Numbered from the stretch's first letter, positions 22,630 through 35,318 are shown. The stretch: 64,000 bases of DNA from Macrotis lagotis (GCF_037893015.1 NC_133666.1:565406602-565470601); one strand, 5' to 3'. Notes: generated by a model not told the origin, from the letters alone. A program made the numbers and translations.

Positions 22630-22885
22630 AAACAGCTAGATGGTGCAATACATTAAACACTGGACTGGAATTAGGATGACCTGAATTCAAATCTGAGCTC
22701 AGTTACCTATTAGCTGGGTGACTCTGAGCAAGTCTCTTAACGTAGGTCTTCTTTGGTTTCCTTAAGTGTGAAAGGAAGCTAACATTAGCATCTGCCTCCA
22801 AAGATTAGCATGAGGATCAAATGAGATGATATTTTAAAGCACTTAGTCTTTAATTTATATTTAATAAATACCCATTTCCCTTCTT
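22630..22885 (+). mobile_element. Mar1-like SINE
   Basis: 'aacagctagatggtgcaat', 'aggatgacctgaattcaaatc', 'gggtgactctgagcaagtc', 'atgaggatcaaatgagatg', 'aaataccca' tail region. Confidence 0.75.
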
Positions 22886-23990
22886 TCTCTAGTTTGAATT
22901 CACAGAATCATGGAATTTCAATATCCATTAGTCCAAATCATGCCCTGAAAAGAATTCTTCTCAACAAATAAATATGACTTTATGTTTGTGTATATAAAAT
23001 ATATTCACATATATTAATTTTATTTTAATATGGCATAGAGTGATTTATTGATATGGTGAATGCTGATATCATCTCTTAGTAAAGATTTTTGATAGGATAC
23101 CCTTTTGGTCTATTAAGGTGGCCTATTTCACATTTGGCAAGCTCTGTGTTTAAGGACTTTTTTTTTTGCCTTTCAGCCACTTTAAATTTGCCATCTTCCT
23201 GATAGTTTTGTCTTCTGTGCCAAGCATATCCACTTTAATTCCTGTCCTACATGACAAATCTCCAAATACTGGAAGATAGTTATCTATCATTTTCCCCTAT
23301 TCCCCCACCCCCCTCCCATTTGTCTTTTTCTAGGTTAACCATCCTCCTCAGTTTCATTAATTATCCTCATATGGCATATACCCAAGGTCCTTGTCTCTTC
23401 TGGTTGTTCTCAGAATCTCAGAGGTTTCATTTGAAAACTGATCCTATAACATCATACTCTACCCTTCTATTCTTCACAAAATAATTTTAAAATAATGAGA
23501 AGCATAATATGTCCTGTGCAAGCTCTGCATTTCACTATTGCCACATTACTCATGTTATAACCAGAGAAAGAAGAATTTTGGTGAGGATCATTCTACCATC
23601 TATATCCTCAATATTAATTTTTTAAAAACTATTTAGGACACTAGAAAGACTTCAATTGCCAAGACGCCATTTCACTTTACTTTGACATTTCTCACTTTCC
23701 ACATTTTCCTTAGCTCTTTCCTCAACCTTACAGATACTTATTTTTTCTGCAGGGTATGTATAGGAGGTGGGGATGGGGCAAGGAGAAAGAAAGGGGAAGG
23801 GAGGAAAGTGGTTCTAATACATTAACAATTATACTTTATCTTTGAATAATGTTTCATGGTTTCCAAGGCACTTTTTCAAATGCTATCCTATAGTTTTTAC
23901 TAAATAGAATTGCTACATAGAGAATGCTGCTAATTTTTTTTACTAGACAGCATCATATTTACATTTCTGGCAAAAGGCCCTAGGAAGGAA
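22886..23990. other. Unassigned AT-rich DNA
   Basis: No exon. A purine-rich patch at about 23755-23815 is the only distinctive composition. Confidence 0.35.
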
Positions 23991-23996
23991 GGATTT

Positions 23997-24230
23997 CTTA
24001 AACACCTATTATGCATCAGGTGCTGTGCCAAGTGCTTTGCAAATAGTATCTCATTTGATCATCACAAGAGCCCTGACTGGTAAGTACTATTATTATTTTC
24101 ATTTTACACTGGAGAAAACTGAGCTTTAAGTGACTTGTCCTGGGTCCCACAGCTAGTAGTGTTTGAGCCCAGATTTAAACAAATCGTTCTAACTCCAAGC
24201 CCCATTCTTTATCTATCAGGCCACAAGAAG
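23997..24230 (-). repeat. MIR (minus strand), near full length
   Basis: 'gctgtgccaagtgctttgc', 'tatctcatttgatcatcac', 'gtaagtactattattatttt', 'cattttacactggagaaaac', 'cccacagctagtagtg', 'atctatcaggccac' follow the reversed MIR order along its length. Confidence 0.75.
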
Positions 24231-24454
24231 TGACATTAAAGGATTGGCAGCTATTGTAGCTATCCAGGTGTGACAGTTAAAAAAAAAAGACTAGACAAAT
24301 ATAGATAACTGGAATAGAAATCTAAGATGAAAGTGAGAATTTGCAGAACTTGTTAAATGATCAAACTGGAACAAGAATGGGTATCTACTGTGACTGGAAA
24401 AATGAAGGTACCATTGGCATATCCATGAAATCAAGGAGGAAGGAGCTAATGTCA

Positions 24455-24700
24455 GTCTGTTAATAAACTTATATTAAATAATTATTTTTTGCTAGGCACT
24501 GAGCTAAACTCTAGCAATACAAAAAGAGGAATAAATACAGATCCTCCCCTCAAGGAGCTCATTAGTTGTTTTCAGTCGAGTCTGACTTTAAGTGACACCT
24601 TTTGGGATTTTCTTGGCAAAAATATTGGAGTCATTTGCCATTTCCTTCTCTAGCTCATTTTACATATTATAATGGGAGAAAGTATTAAAAAACTATGTCC
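24455..24700 (+). repeat. 'CATTTATTAAGC' type repeat split by a Mar1 fragment
   Basis: 'gctaggcactgagctaaac' and 'ctcaaggagctcatta' precede a minus-strand Mar1 piece at 24560-24665 ('gagtctgactttaagtgac', 'ttggagtcatttgccatttcc'); 'taatgggag' resumes after it. Confidence 0.55.
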
Positions 24701-25843
24701 ATATGGAAGTCCAAGGAAACAGTGGAGGAAAGGTGAGGAATTTGGTTTTTGACAATTTAAGTTTAAGATGGTATGATATCTCAGTTGAAGTATCCAGGAG
24801 GCAGTAGAAGAGATGCTGAAGCCTCATTAATTTAAGTCAAATCTGCAACATACACAATTAGATCACAGTTAATTAATGTCTACTTAGCCTAGAATAATAT
24901 TCTTTATAAAAGGCTCCATCTATCTATTCTTCAGAGCATAAAACAATGTTACCCCAACCATTCTGATCACTCTAAATCAGCTTTCCTGGTGTGATACTTT
25001 TAGCTACACTTAGCTTAAGGTCAAGAAGATGCAGAACCAGAAAAAGAATGAAACCAAGAAAAGTAGGGATTTGAACCAGGACTTTCAGACTCCAAGCCAA
25101 GAAGCCTTGACATGACATGACACCATGATGGGCTGCCTTTAAATAGAAGTACGTGTTTATATGGGATTAAAAATGTAGTAGATAAACTTTAGATTAAACA
25201 CAAATTGAAAAACAATACTTTTGGGGAAGTCACATCTCATAGCAATACTCAAAAGCAATCTAGTCATTTTTTTCCTACAAAAATAAGAATAGTTAAGTCC
25301 TCATCCACTCAAGGAATTGTATGGTGATGGTGGTGGTGGCAGAAAACTAAGGGGGGAGAAAGGGTCTTCAGGGTCCCAAATTCCCCCAAAGTCCCAGCAT
25401 CTATAAGCCAAGGTTGAGAACTTCAGTTGATCAGACCTTATCATGGCAGAATGAAATCGTTGTGGTACTGCATTTCTTTTAGTTCCTTGTGACCTGGGAT
25501 TAATTGCACTGGCTGAGGATGTGCACCCTCCAACCTCCATGAACCTTTGACTTGACTCCTTCTCTCAATCCCAGACTCTGTCTTCCCCCTCAATCCCCCC
25601 ACAAAAAGACAACGCACCTCCCATGGAAACACATTTCCCTGAATGTTGATAAAGTCCTAGCTAGTTATACCTCTTCCCAGAAAACAGAAAAGGCAACAAA
25701 AATGAGAAACTTGTATCATGATTGAGTAACACTGTCTGAAGACATATTCCATCATGATATAAAAAAAATTGGGTAAGGATTACTTTTCCCTAAAGTGATC
25801 AGAATAAAAACACATTTAAAATAAACATTAAAACTTCCTTGTT
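24701..25843. other. Unassigned intergenic DNA
   Basis: No exon. 79- and 63-codon overlapping minus frames at 25301-25632 carry no motif. Confidence 0.35.
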
Positions 25844-26016
25844 GGGGCAGCTAGGTGGCACAGTGGATAGAGCACCAGCCCTGGAGTCAGGAGTACCTGA
25901 GTTCAAATCCGACCTCAGATACTTAATAATTACCTAGCTGTGTGGCCTTGGATAAGCCACTTAACCCCACTGCCTTGCAAAAAAAAAATCCTTAAAAAAA
26001 ACAAAACCAAAAACCC
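25844..26016 (+). mobile_element. WSINE-like SINE, near consensus
   Basis: Very close to the local consensus; target duplication TCCTTGTT at 25836-25843 and 26017-26024; compound A tail. Confidence 0.92.
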
Positions 26017-26024
26017 TCCTTGTT

Positions 26025-27065
26025 TTTAACCTTACTAGAGAATGAATTCTAAGACCCCCCCAAGGGTCGATTCCTTTTCCATCAACACCCTACAACCCCT
26101 CTTCCTACCCTCAATTTCCAGTCAGGGACTTCCCCCCCCCCCGTCCCATTTAGTATATGTATAAATATGACTTTTGCTTGCTTACAAATTTAGTCTTCTA
26201 GCAATGGTTTGCTAAAGTTGAGGCACTGAGGGAAATCTCAAAGGAAACAGAAACCGTTTTCATCCATGCTGCACTTATTTTCAAGGTGATACCAAAAGAG
26301 CCTCTACCCCCAAACCAATATTGCACTTACTAATGCTTTTTTCCAGTTTCTCCACACCTTGATTAAAGGCTACAGGATCAAAGAGCAAACCACTTACAGG
26401 AAAGGACCACAGACTCAATAGTTCATCAGTGAATGGAATCACTTAGAACAATTTGAGAGGGTCATCACAAAGAGCAAGCTTATTTTTAGAAATGAGTTTT
26501 CTTTTGATACAAAGAAAAATGTTGGCTATTCCCTTGGTGTTTATAACAACATTCCAATTTAATCTTCAGTTTAAAAATTCTTTAATTATTGCATAACAGT
26601 GCTTTTGTGGATTTCCCAACACTCACATCTCTGGTTGATACTGATATCTTGAATTGTATGTGTGTATGTGTTTTCCATTTTGGTAATAATATATGTTAAA
26701 ACATGATTTACATTTTAAATTTAACTTCCAGGGTGAAGTTATACAAATGAAAAGCAATGGAAATAAAATGGAGAAAAGCTTTTGTTTGTTGCCATACTCC
26801 TTCCTTTCTTGTTTTTATCAGCTTAATTATTACTTTCCCAACCTTATCTTAGGTAATTATAAGGAAGTTTGGAAAGGAGTCTCTTTCCTGTTCTATGAAT
26901 TTTGATATTTTTTCTGTTCCAGAAATTGATTTGCTTGTGTTCAATATTCAATCTTCCTGAAATCAGGCTGTCAAAATATAAACATAATAGTAGACAAAAA
27001 CATTAAAAAGTAGGTAGGATGATATTTTTCTTAGAGTTGATTATTAGAGTCATTTTCAAAAACCT
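26025..27065. other. Unassigned intergenic DNA
   Basis: No feature recognised apart from a C10 run at about 26132-26142. Confidence 0.35.
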
Positions 27066-27069
27066 CCAA

Positions 27070-27200
27070 ACAACCCTTCTCATGCATCTTTGTGAATTCA
27101 ATTCAACCTGCAATTATCAAATGTCTGCTATATGTCAATCCACTGGGCTCTGCTGAGAATACAAAGACAGAAAACAATCCTTGTTATTGAGGAATTTCAC
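27070..27200 (+). repeat. 'CATTTATTAAGC' type old repeat, fragment
   Basis: 'atcaaatgtctgctatatgtc', 'gagaatacaaagacag', 'ttgaggaatttcactgggg'. Confidence 0.45.
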
Positions 27201-27639
27201 TGGGGTAAAATCATAGGTTTATAGATGAGCAAATACAAATTATATAGAACTCAATATGTGATTTTGAATAGAGGATACCTCTAAAATTTGGGGGATAAGA
27301 AAAGGTCTTGTCTAAGAAGTGAACATTGAGAGGAACTACAGAACCAGCATAGTTGGAGGAAATGTTCTGTTGAAGCTTACCACTGAAGTACCCAGTGAGA
27401 TTCTCTTCTCCAGCACCCAACTTGCCTCTCTAGTAATAATAACACAATATTCATAACTACATAATTCATGACAGTAATTCTTCTTATATGAGGATGCTAC
27501 CTGTACTAGGAGTCAGAAGATTTAATCTCAGGATTGGGAAGGGCCTCTAAGGTCATTAGAAAATATCTTACAAAATAGATCAATGATTTCATTTTAATCT
27601 TTTTTTTGTATCATAGATTCTTCTGGCAATCTCATCAAG

Positions 27640-28200
27640 TGAACAAGCATTTATTAAACTTCTCCTAATAACAGCCACTAAATGCTAAGAATAAAAAGAA
27701 AAGCACCTCCCCTCCTCCCCCCCAAAAGAAGTCCCTAATCTCAAGGAGTTTATATTGTACACAACAGGCAAGCAACGACATATAAACATATGGTATAAAT
27801 TGGTGTTAGGTGGCTCAGTGGAACAGAGTGCTAGGTTTAGTGTCAAAAAGACCTGAGTTCAAGTCTGGTCTCAGATACTTACTAGTTGTGTGAACCTGTT
27901 CAATTCACTTAACTTCTGTTTGCCTTAATCCACCGGAGAAGGAAATGATAAACCACTTCAGTATCTTTGCCAAGAAAAATGTCATGGACAATATTGATGT
28001 GCTATGGCCCACTGGTCACAAAGAGCTGGACATGAGTGAACAACTTTAACCTCATCAAACTGGTGACAATCACAGAAGTAAAAGAGTAGTATTAAGAGGG
28101 ACTTTGAAAGATTTCTAATAGATGGTGGGGTTTTTAGCTGAGCCTTGAAGAAAATCAGAGAAGCCAGAAATGAAGAAGTATGAGAATTCAAGACATGTTT
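27640..28200 (+). repeat. 'CATTTATTAAGC' type old repeat, split by a Mar1-like SINE
   Basis: Left part 27640-27811 ('acaagcatttattaaac', 'ctcaaggagtttatattgt'); right part from about 28055 ('aagagggactttgaaag', 'tttagctgagccttgaag'). Confidence 0.55.
27812..28052 (+). mobile_element. Mar1-like SINE, full length
   Basis: 'ggtggctcagtggaacagag', 'aaagacctgagttcaagtc', 'agttgtgtgaacctgttc', 'gagaaggaaatgataaacc', 'caagaaaaatgtcatggac', 'caaagagctggacatgag' in order. Confidence 0.8.
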
Positions 28201-28214
28201 AAGCCTCTGGATTC

Positions 28215-28340
28215 CTTCTCAGAATTATTTATTTAAATGCATAAAACAAAATACATAGTATAGGAAAGGAAAAATAATATTGAAATAATTATCAAAATAT
28301 TTTGTTAAAAGTTCACAGACCCTAGGTTAAGATTAATCAA
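28215..28340 (-). repeat. Unclassified old repeat (copy 3 of 3)
   Basis: Reverse of the copies at 7835 and 13201: 'ataaaacaaaatacatag', 'taattatcaaaatattttg', 'cacagaccctaggttaag'. Confidence 0.55.
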
Positions 28341-29895
28341 GTCCAGCCTTTAGATGAACAATAATATCTCCTTGCAGGAGGATCTCTGTTATCTGATTTT
28401 ATTTGAAGACCTCCATTAACCTCATTGCCTCCTACATCAGCTTATTCCTGTTTCCAAAAGCTCTGATTGTTAGTTTTTGTTTCTTATGAACCAAAACCTG
28501 CCTCTTTACAGTTTCCCCATCATTCCCTTGGATACAATGAACACAAGTCTACTCAATTCCCTTCCTAATAGCTTAACTATGACCTATCAGATCTCCACTA
28601 CTTAGCTACCTTTCCAGTTTCTCTATCTGGCATGATTTCCATCCCCCTCCTCTCAAGCTCTGTCATTGTTTCCTGTGATCCTGGATAAGTCATTTCACTT
28701 CCATTTCCATCTCTGTAAAATAAGGGGGTACCTTTAAAGGATCTCCAGCATTAACATTGTACAATTTTATAAAAAATGTCTTTGTTGGCTATCATGAGCA
28801 TCCTTTAGAAATCCGGGAACATAAAAGCCAAAACACACAACCACATACTTTTTGTCCAGTCATACATAAGAAACCAGCATGATCATTCTTGACTAAAAAT
28901 CAAAAGCTGATTCCTAAGAAGAGACAAATATTGCTTTGTAAATATGATTCTGAGACATGATTTGCTATTCAGTTTATCACAACGTATTTACTACATTTTT
29001 ATGGTGAAATTAAAGACTAAAGAACAAACACACACACATATATCACACATGAAAACAGTCCATTTAAACAAATTTTTAAGAACTTCTCCAAACCTCCCTG
29101 TGCCTGGGTATACCTCTGGTATTTCTCTCTTGGGCAGCATGTTGGTCTATCATGGTGTAAACTCTGTTCTTAGCTATCCTCTCCTATACTCTTTTATACG
29201 ATTGAAGGGTGAACTTTTGGAGGCTATGAAACAAAAGGAGTTTGTTCACTCCTAGAAGACGGGACCCAAAAAAACATTGGGTAAATATAAAAAAAAACAT
29301 TAGTTTTGCTTCTCTACAATTTAGTCATTATAGCCGACTCGAAGTTTCAAACACACAAAACCTCTAGTCTCTTGGAGCATCTTGTATTACCATCTCTTGT
29401 TCCACTGACATGCCGATGTTGGAGCAGAGTGTTCTTAGGATAATTCAGCTAAGAAAAGAAATTCTTTCTTGCTATTTGCTCTCTATTCAAACAACTAGAA
29501 TGTTGAAAGGAACAAAATGTTAGTTCTTTCACCTCCCCTTCTTTTGACACAAAGTTGACATGAAAAATGCTTTAATATGTCATCTTGCTTTAAAAAAAAT
29601 AAATCATTAATAAGCTAATTTGGCTTCCTAGGAAAATAAGAGGATTGTAAATTTGAATTGTTGTATTATAGTATACCATACTGTTAATAATGTTCTACTC
29701 AGGAATAAGATTTAAAATGAAGAAGTTTGATTTCCATACTGATTCCCCAACCTCTCATCTGTTGTATATTCCATACAAATTGGTTTATTGCTGTTTCCCA
29801 AACAAAATATTTTCTGTCTTTTCTATCTCTCTGCCTTGCTCTGCCTCTTCATTTCTGCCTCTTGCAATCCCTAGTTATCTTTACACAAGAGACTT
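28341..29895. other. Unassigned intergenic DNA
   Basis: A SINE tail ('ctggataagtcatttcact', 'tctctgtaaaataaggggg') lies at about 28675-28760; the rest, including a 103-codon frame at 28944-29255, shows no motif. Confidence 0.35.
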
Positions 29896-29899
29896 CCTT

Positions 29900-30190
29900 T
29901 CTTAATCCTAATGGCTGTTGGTGCCTCCTTATCCACAGTACTCTGTAATTCTTTCTTGTTCACTGAAGGGCTGATTCCTCCAAGATGCATCCCTTAGGGG
30001 GTGCTACATTCTTCTTTACTTTGTATGTACTTTGCAATTGCTCGAGTCCAATCATTTTTCCTTTGTGGAATATAAACTCCTAGAGGGCAGGAACTGGTTT
30101 TTAGTTTCTTTTTCTATTAAATCTCAACACAATGCCTTACATACCATAGGCACTGAATAAAAGACTTTTGAATGAATGAATGAATGGTAA
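29900..30190 (+). repeat. L2-type LINE 3' end
   Basis: 'tataaactcctagagggcagg', 'acaatgccttacataccatagg', 'gcactgaataaaagac' and the tail GAATGAATGAATG are typical for L2. Confidence 0.7.
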
Positions 30191-30434
30191 ATAATATAAA
30201 TATGAAGAGAAATACTTAACACCTCACAAAGTTGCTGTTGGAAGACTAAATGAAATAGAACATGGGAAAGTGCTCCAAATGTCATAAATGACCTTTCAAA
30301 GGCTGGGAATTGCTATTGTGACTATTATTATTGAATGACGACTAGTGGAATTACATATAAGACCTGTGGATTTTCAGTGAACAATGACTCAGTCACTAGC
30401 AATCAAATCACTGGGAGCAAAAGATTGAATGAGC

Positions 30435-30785
30435 AGAATGGTACAGTAGAAAGAATGCTTTATTTGGAAATGATGGACCTGAGTTTGAGTTCTGACATTG
30501 TTAGCTGTGTGACCACCTTAGAAGTCACTTCATTTCTCTAGATCTCAGGGGACTGGTAGGTAGCCAGCAGTTACAGTGAATGGAGTGTGGAAGGTGGCAT
30601 CAGGAAGAGGTGAATTCAAATTTCGCTTTAGACACCAGCTAATTTTTCCCAGTCTCAGTTCCCAGTATGTCAAATGAGGATAACAATAGCATCAACACTA
30701 CAGTGTTGTTGTGAGGATCAAATGAGATAATATACAGAACATTCATTATAAAACTAAAGGATTATCTAAATGTTAGCTTTCAAAA
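30435..30785 (+). repeat. MIR followed by Mar1-like SINE
   Basis: MIR-type copy at about 30435-30548 ('gacctgagtttgagttctg', 'gctgtgtgaccaccttag'); Mar1-like at 30550-30785 ('gaagaggtgaattcaaatttc', 'tgaggataacaatagc', 'gttgttgtgaggatcaaatg'). Confidence 0.65.
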
Positions 30786-31195
30786 TTATGAGTAGATAAC
30801 CTTAGGGTCATTTCAACATAAATTCTAAGTTACTAAGATACCATGAAAAGTTAGTTAATTTTGCTCATTCACTGCAAAAAGACATTCAAAAAGAAAATGA
30901 AATAAAGAATCTGGGGCAACTTCTCTAGCAAAAAGAGCAAAGGGTTCAAATGACTCTTCATTCTCTGTCCACACAGAATTTTTCAAACTAGTTTGTAAGC
31001 TATCACAGAGAATTTAAGGTGAAATCATCAAACAGGTTAATTTGAATGCAAAAATGACTTCCATAGCTCTACTATGTATCCACAAGTTTTAGAATTTCTT
31101 CCTCAATAGATAATAATAATAATAACCAAAATGATACTCAAGCCTTCCTGCCTTAGTACCTACCTTCTAAACTTTGCTTATACAAAGACAATATA
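30786..31195. other. Unassigned intergenic DNA
   Basis: No feature recognised. Confidence 0.35.
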
Positions 31196-31199
31196 AAAA

Positions 31200-31343
31200 G
31201 AATGAGACTGGGATTCAAGATACCAGGATTGAATCCAAAGTCTACTAAAAGGGAACTTGGGCAAATCACATTTTTTTATTCCTTAATTTCTTCAGCTACA
31301 GAATGAGGTGACTGGACTGGATGATTTCTATGAAAATCTTTAG

Positions 31344-31345
<2 letters not shown>
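31200..31345 (+). repeat. MIR-type SINE
   Basis: 'aggattgaatccaaagtc', 'acttgggcaaatcacat', 'agaatgaggtgactggactgg'. Confidence 0.55.
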
Positions 31346-31382
<37 letters not shown>

Positions 31383-31405
31383 TATATATACATATATAAC
31401 TATAT
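31346..31405 (+). repeat. (TA)n microsatellite
   Basis: About 16 TA units then ATAC-interrupted units. Confidence 0.95.
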
Positions 31406-31732
31406 ATAGTTCCTTCACTAAAGGAAATTGTTACTGCTTACATAATTAAAGAGCTTTGGGTTATTTTAATAACATGAAATAAATGGATTTAAGGTACTCA
31501 ATTTGCCCTTCTTTCAGGTTTTCCCATTATCAATGGAATGTACAAATACAACAGGTAACAATGGTTAATAGTACAAATGTGTGCACAGAAATGGAGAAAA
31601 ACTAGAAGATTTCTACTAGGATAGGCCATTATTGGGCTCCTTAGTCAACCCAACACAGATATAGCTAATCAGGAACTTATTTTTTTGTTTTTTTGAAACA
31701 TTAAAGCAGTGGCCCTTTCAGTGAAGAAACCA

Positions 31733-31754
31733 TACACACATACACACACACACA

Positions 31755-31799
<45 letters not shown>

Positions 31800-31819
31800 A
31801 CCAACAACAACAACAACAC
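31733..31819 (+). repeat. (CA)n microsatellite with (CAA)n end
   Basis: Two CA blocks separated by one C, then about five CAA units. It yields a spurious Val/Cys-rich frame on the minus strand. Confidence 0.95.
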
Positions 31820-31824
31820 ACTAA

Positions 31825-32000
31825 AGAATCTGGGAGAAAATGGGTGGCATAAAAGCTAAACCTTGAAGGTAGAGAGTAATTCTTAAAGGTAAAGGTGAAG
31901 GAGGGTATTCCAAGTGTAAGGAACAGCCAATGCAGAGGCACGAAGGTGGGAACTGGAACTTCATCAGTTAAGTAACACCCAACTGAGGGATCACAAAGCT
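31825..32000 (+). repeat. 'CATTTATTAAGC' type repeat, 3' portion
   Basis: 'aaagctaaaccttgaagg', 'gagggtattccaagtg', 'aaggaacagccaatgcagagg'. Confidence 0.45.
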
Positions 32001-32174
32001 TCAATTTCTGATCTAGAATCTAAAGCAAAACCATCTAGTTGTTGCTCTTCTCATCCCTGTGAAGATAAATTATGATCATATCATCAATACTATTACTGCA
32101 ACTTTCTAAGATATGATCCAGCTTGGAACCTAACTACCTGAAGCACATATTTTTTTAAATTAATTCATTTATTG

Positions 32175-32329
32175 ACTTTTTTTTGCAAGGCAATGGTATT
32201 AAGTGACTTGTTCAAGGTCACACAGCTAGGTAATTATTATTAAGTGACTGAGACTGGATTTGAGGTCATGTCCTCCTGATTCCTGAGTTGGTACTCTATC
32301 CACTGAGGCACCTATCCACCTAACTGCTC
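32175..32329 (-). mobile_element. WSINE-like SINE (minus)
   Basis: 'ttttgcaaggcaatgg', 'ggtcacacagctaggtaatt', 'gagactggatttgagg', 'actctatccactgaggcacc': the SINE reversed. Confidence 0.85.
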
Positions 32330-32373
32330 TATTTAAAACACACTTTTAAAGCATTATCTTTAATGCATTTTAT

Positions 32374-32375
32374 AT

Positions 32376-32423
<48 letters not shown>

Positions 32424-32424
32424 G
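32374..32424 (+). repeat. (CA)n(TA)n microsatellite
   Basis: About 18 CA units then four TA units; a second short (CA)n lies at 32498-32513. Confidence 0.95.
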
Positions 32425-32519
32425 TAATTTTTCACTTTCTTGATTTATCTGGAATGTATCAAAATGGCTAAGCTGTCTTCTTACTAAAAATATCTAAACA
32501 CACACACACACACAATTTC

Positions 32520-33330
32520 CATACCATCCTCCACCTCTCTGCCCCAGTCCCAAAATGTACCATCAGAACACTTAAGACAAAATTATTTTGTCTGGCGCTG
32601 TTCTGTCTCTCCCATGATACTGAACTGAAGTCAGCACAAGGGATGCAGTTTTAGAACCAAAATAGGAGATGCCTTAAATTAATGTTATTTCTTACAGCTT
32701 CTAAAAGTCAAACAGTTTATTAAACCCGTGAAATGAAAAATTAACAAAACATAACAATGTTTGTGCTACCTCTCCAGGAAATTAATGCTCTCACAGAGGA
32801 TGCTGATGTCTGTGAGAATTAAAGATGCCTGGGTATGAATTATGTATATAAAATACACAAAACAAAGCTGTATCAGTGAGCCATTTCCTAAGTCAAAATG
32901 CCTAATTAAAGCTCCCTAGGAAACTGAATGTTCACCCAAACCAATAGTTTCAGATACTGATGTCTCTACTGTTCTTCCTGTGGCTGGACTTGACTGCTCA
33001 GTCCTGGATTGACCCAGGCAGCAACCAGACTTGTCTGTCATGACTCTGGCTCCACTAAATGACTTCTTTTCCTAAAGCTACTCTTCCGGGATCTATTCCA
33101 TACTTTTCTCCAACACATTCACCAATCAGGGAAAAGGGAGGGGTATTGGATCTGGATAAGAGGCACAGTACATTAAAAAGTGAGCTACAAACAGCAAAGA
33201 AAATGTCTAAAATCATGAGTTCATATAATATTTTACATCAGTTCGTTTTTTGAACCAATTGTGAAAATGCATACAAAGCACTTTATGTTATAAAACACAA
33301 TCTATCAATCATTCATTCATTATTCATCAG
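32520..33330. other. Repeat-free segment (candidate conserved element)
   Basis: No repeat words over about 800 bp; 32690-32960 is rich in homeodomain-type words (ATTAATGCT, CTAATTAAAGC) and lacks low complexity. No exon seen. Confidence 0.3.
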
Positions 33331-33359
33331 TTAGTGAGCTTTTATGAAATGCTGCCTAG

Positions 33360-33440
33360 TCATTAGACTGTGAACTCCTTGCAAACAAGTATTCTCTGCC
33401 CTTAACACGATAAGGACTTAATAATGCTTTTGACTATATG
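33360..33440 (+). repeat. L2-type LINE 3' end
   Basis: 'cattagactgtgaactccttgc' in part, 'aaggacttaataatgctt'. Confidence 0.55.
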
Positions 33441-33895
33441 TTGAGCACTGAATTAAGTTCTGATGATACAGAGGGAGGAAAAGATAAAAAGTTTTCCATT
33501 GTTCTAGTCATATCCATGTCAATATTCAAGTTTTAAGCCAGCATGCATGAACATTTACCTTATTGAATAACAGAATGAAACCAATGAATAAATACCTGTG
33601 AATCAGTGCCTATCAACCACGTGCAGTAGTATGAAGACCTTATTTTCCTGTTTAGTCAAAATCTTCCCTTCTTTCTTGTATTAATTCCACTGCTAGATTT
33701 TAACATTCAAATGTATTTGCCAACTTTGTGAGAATCCTTAGTGATGTATTAATACCTTTAACCTCTGACAGCCACTTTCAGTGGCATCACTTGTTGAACA
33801 AAAGAAACTATGAATGAATGAGGAAGATCAACAGAGGAAACAGAAACACTCTCCTACCATTATTAGCTCCCAGTAAAAATGAAACTAGTGTTTCT
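33441..33895. other. Unassigned intergenic DNA
   Basis: No feature recognised. Confidence 0.35.
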
Positions 33896-33909
33896 AAAAG
33901 ACATGGGAA

Positions 33910-34048
33910 TGGGGGGGGTGGTTAAGTGGCACAGTGGATATTGCACCAGCCCTGGAATCAGGGTCTGAGTTCAAATCTGACCTCAGACACTTATTACCTA
34001 GCTGTGTGATCTTGGGCAAGTCAATTAACCCCATTGCCTTGCAAAGAA
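33910..34048 (+). mobile_element. WSINE-like SINE
   Basis: Target duplication AAAAGACATGGGAA at 33896-33909 and AAAAGACATAGGAA at 34049-34062 (one mismatch). Begins with a G8 run. Confidence 0.9.
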
Positions 34049-34062
34049 AAAAGACATAGGAA

Positions 34063-35318
34063 CAAAGAAATAGAATAAGATTGAAGAAAATCATTTCTTG
34101 TGTCTTCTAATAAGCTTCTATAATTTGCTCCTCCTGGCATACCCATTGTTAACTTCTCAATCAAAACAACCTCACATATACAGCAAAATCTGCCTTTCCT
34201 CTTCCATTAATGCAGCTTCTGTATTAAAGTGGTATTAGATTAGTGAAAGATGTTATCTAAAATCTATACCAAGTTTTTGTTGTATAAGCTGGTTTGACAT
34301 TTTTCTAGTAATCTTTAATCTTGCAATGGAACTCACCAAAGTAGATATTTGGTATCCAGATTTTATAGCCTGGTATTCAAAGTTATCTATAATCCATTTC
34401 CATGACTTTTCCATTCCTGTCTCACTGCTCATTCCCTTCATGGTATATTATATACACTAACCAAGTGGACTATTTTCCATTGCCCAACTCTTTCCAGTTT
34501 CTTCTTCTGGAATAGACTCCATTTGCAAATGAAAGGCCTCTTTTCCATTCTAGTAAGAGAACAAGACAAAACTGATGAATGGAGAATAGAATATAGTGTA
34601 TTCAAGAAAGGTAAACATAGACAAGTAGGGAACAAAATTATGGAAGGCCTTGAATGTCAAGTTAAAGAATTAATGATAAAGAAGGCTTCATTGGATACCA
34701 AAGGTCTACTAGATTTCTGTTGATGTGCCAAACACTAGGTTTATAGTGACCCTTAGGTGTTCTGACAACCCACTAAATGTGATGACTCAAATCAAGGAAG
34801 TCTAGGATTAGATTGGGAGATATGGACAATTGTCTATTGATATAGTTCTCAGCTTTCAGAAGATTGCAGGATTTTCACATTTCCTCATACTAGCTTACTT
34901 CTACATAAAGGGATCAGGCTGTGATTCATCTGGAAAGGACAATGAAAATTCAGCCCAGAAACAATTGTACTTAAAGGTTTTCAAAATATTTTATTACATT
35001 ATCTTTTTTAAGTCTCACAATAACCCTGATATGTAGGGATTACAGGTATTACCCATTTTAGAGATAGAATGAAATTGAAAAACTTACTCATGATCAAATA
35101 GTGTCAGAAGTCTAATTCAAACTCACTAACTGTGGCTTCCTCTTACAGATTGTGGTACTTGATCTACCATATCAAATTATCACACAATGTGTGGAGTTCA
35201 GTTTTACCCCTTGTTAACACCAACAGAAAGGATTTATCCATTCATAATGATATTTTAGCTGATTTACTATACCCAGATCTGGTACCTTAGTGCAAGAAAT
35301 ACATGAATATATTAATGT
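34063..35318. other. Unassigned DNA with a MIR fragment
   Basis: A reversed MIR-like piece lies at about 34990-35160 ('ctcacaataaccctgatatg', 'tagagatagaatgaaattg'). No exon seen. Confidence 0.4.

Noticed and set aside
28944-29255. 103-codon plus-strand frame
   Set aside because: No motif and AT-rich composition without codon structure.
31669-32004. 111-codon minus-strand frame rich in Val and Cys
   Set aside because: It runs through the (CA)n microsatellite and an old repeat; no motif.
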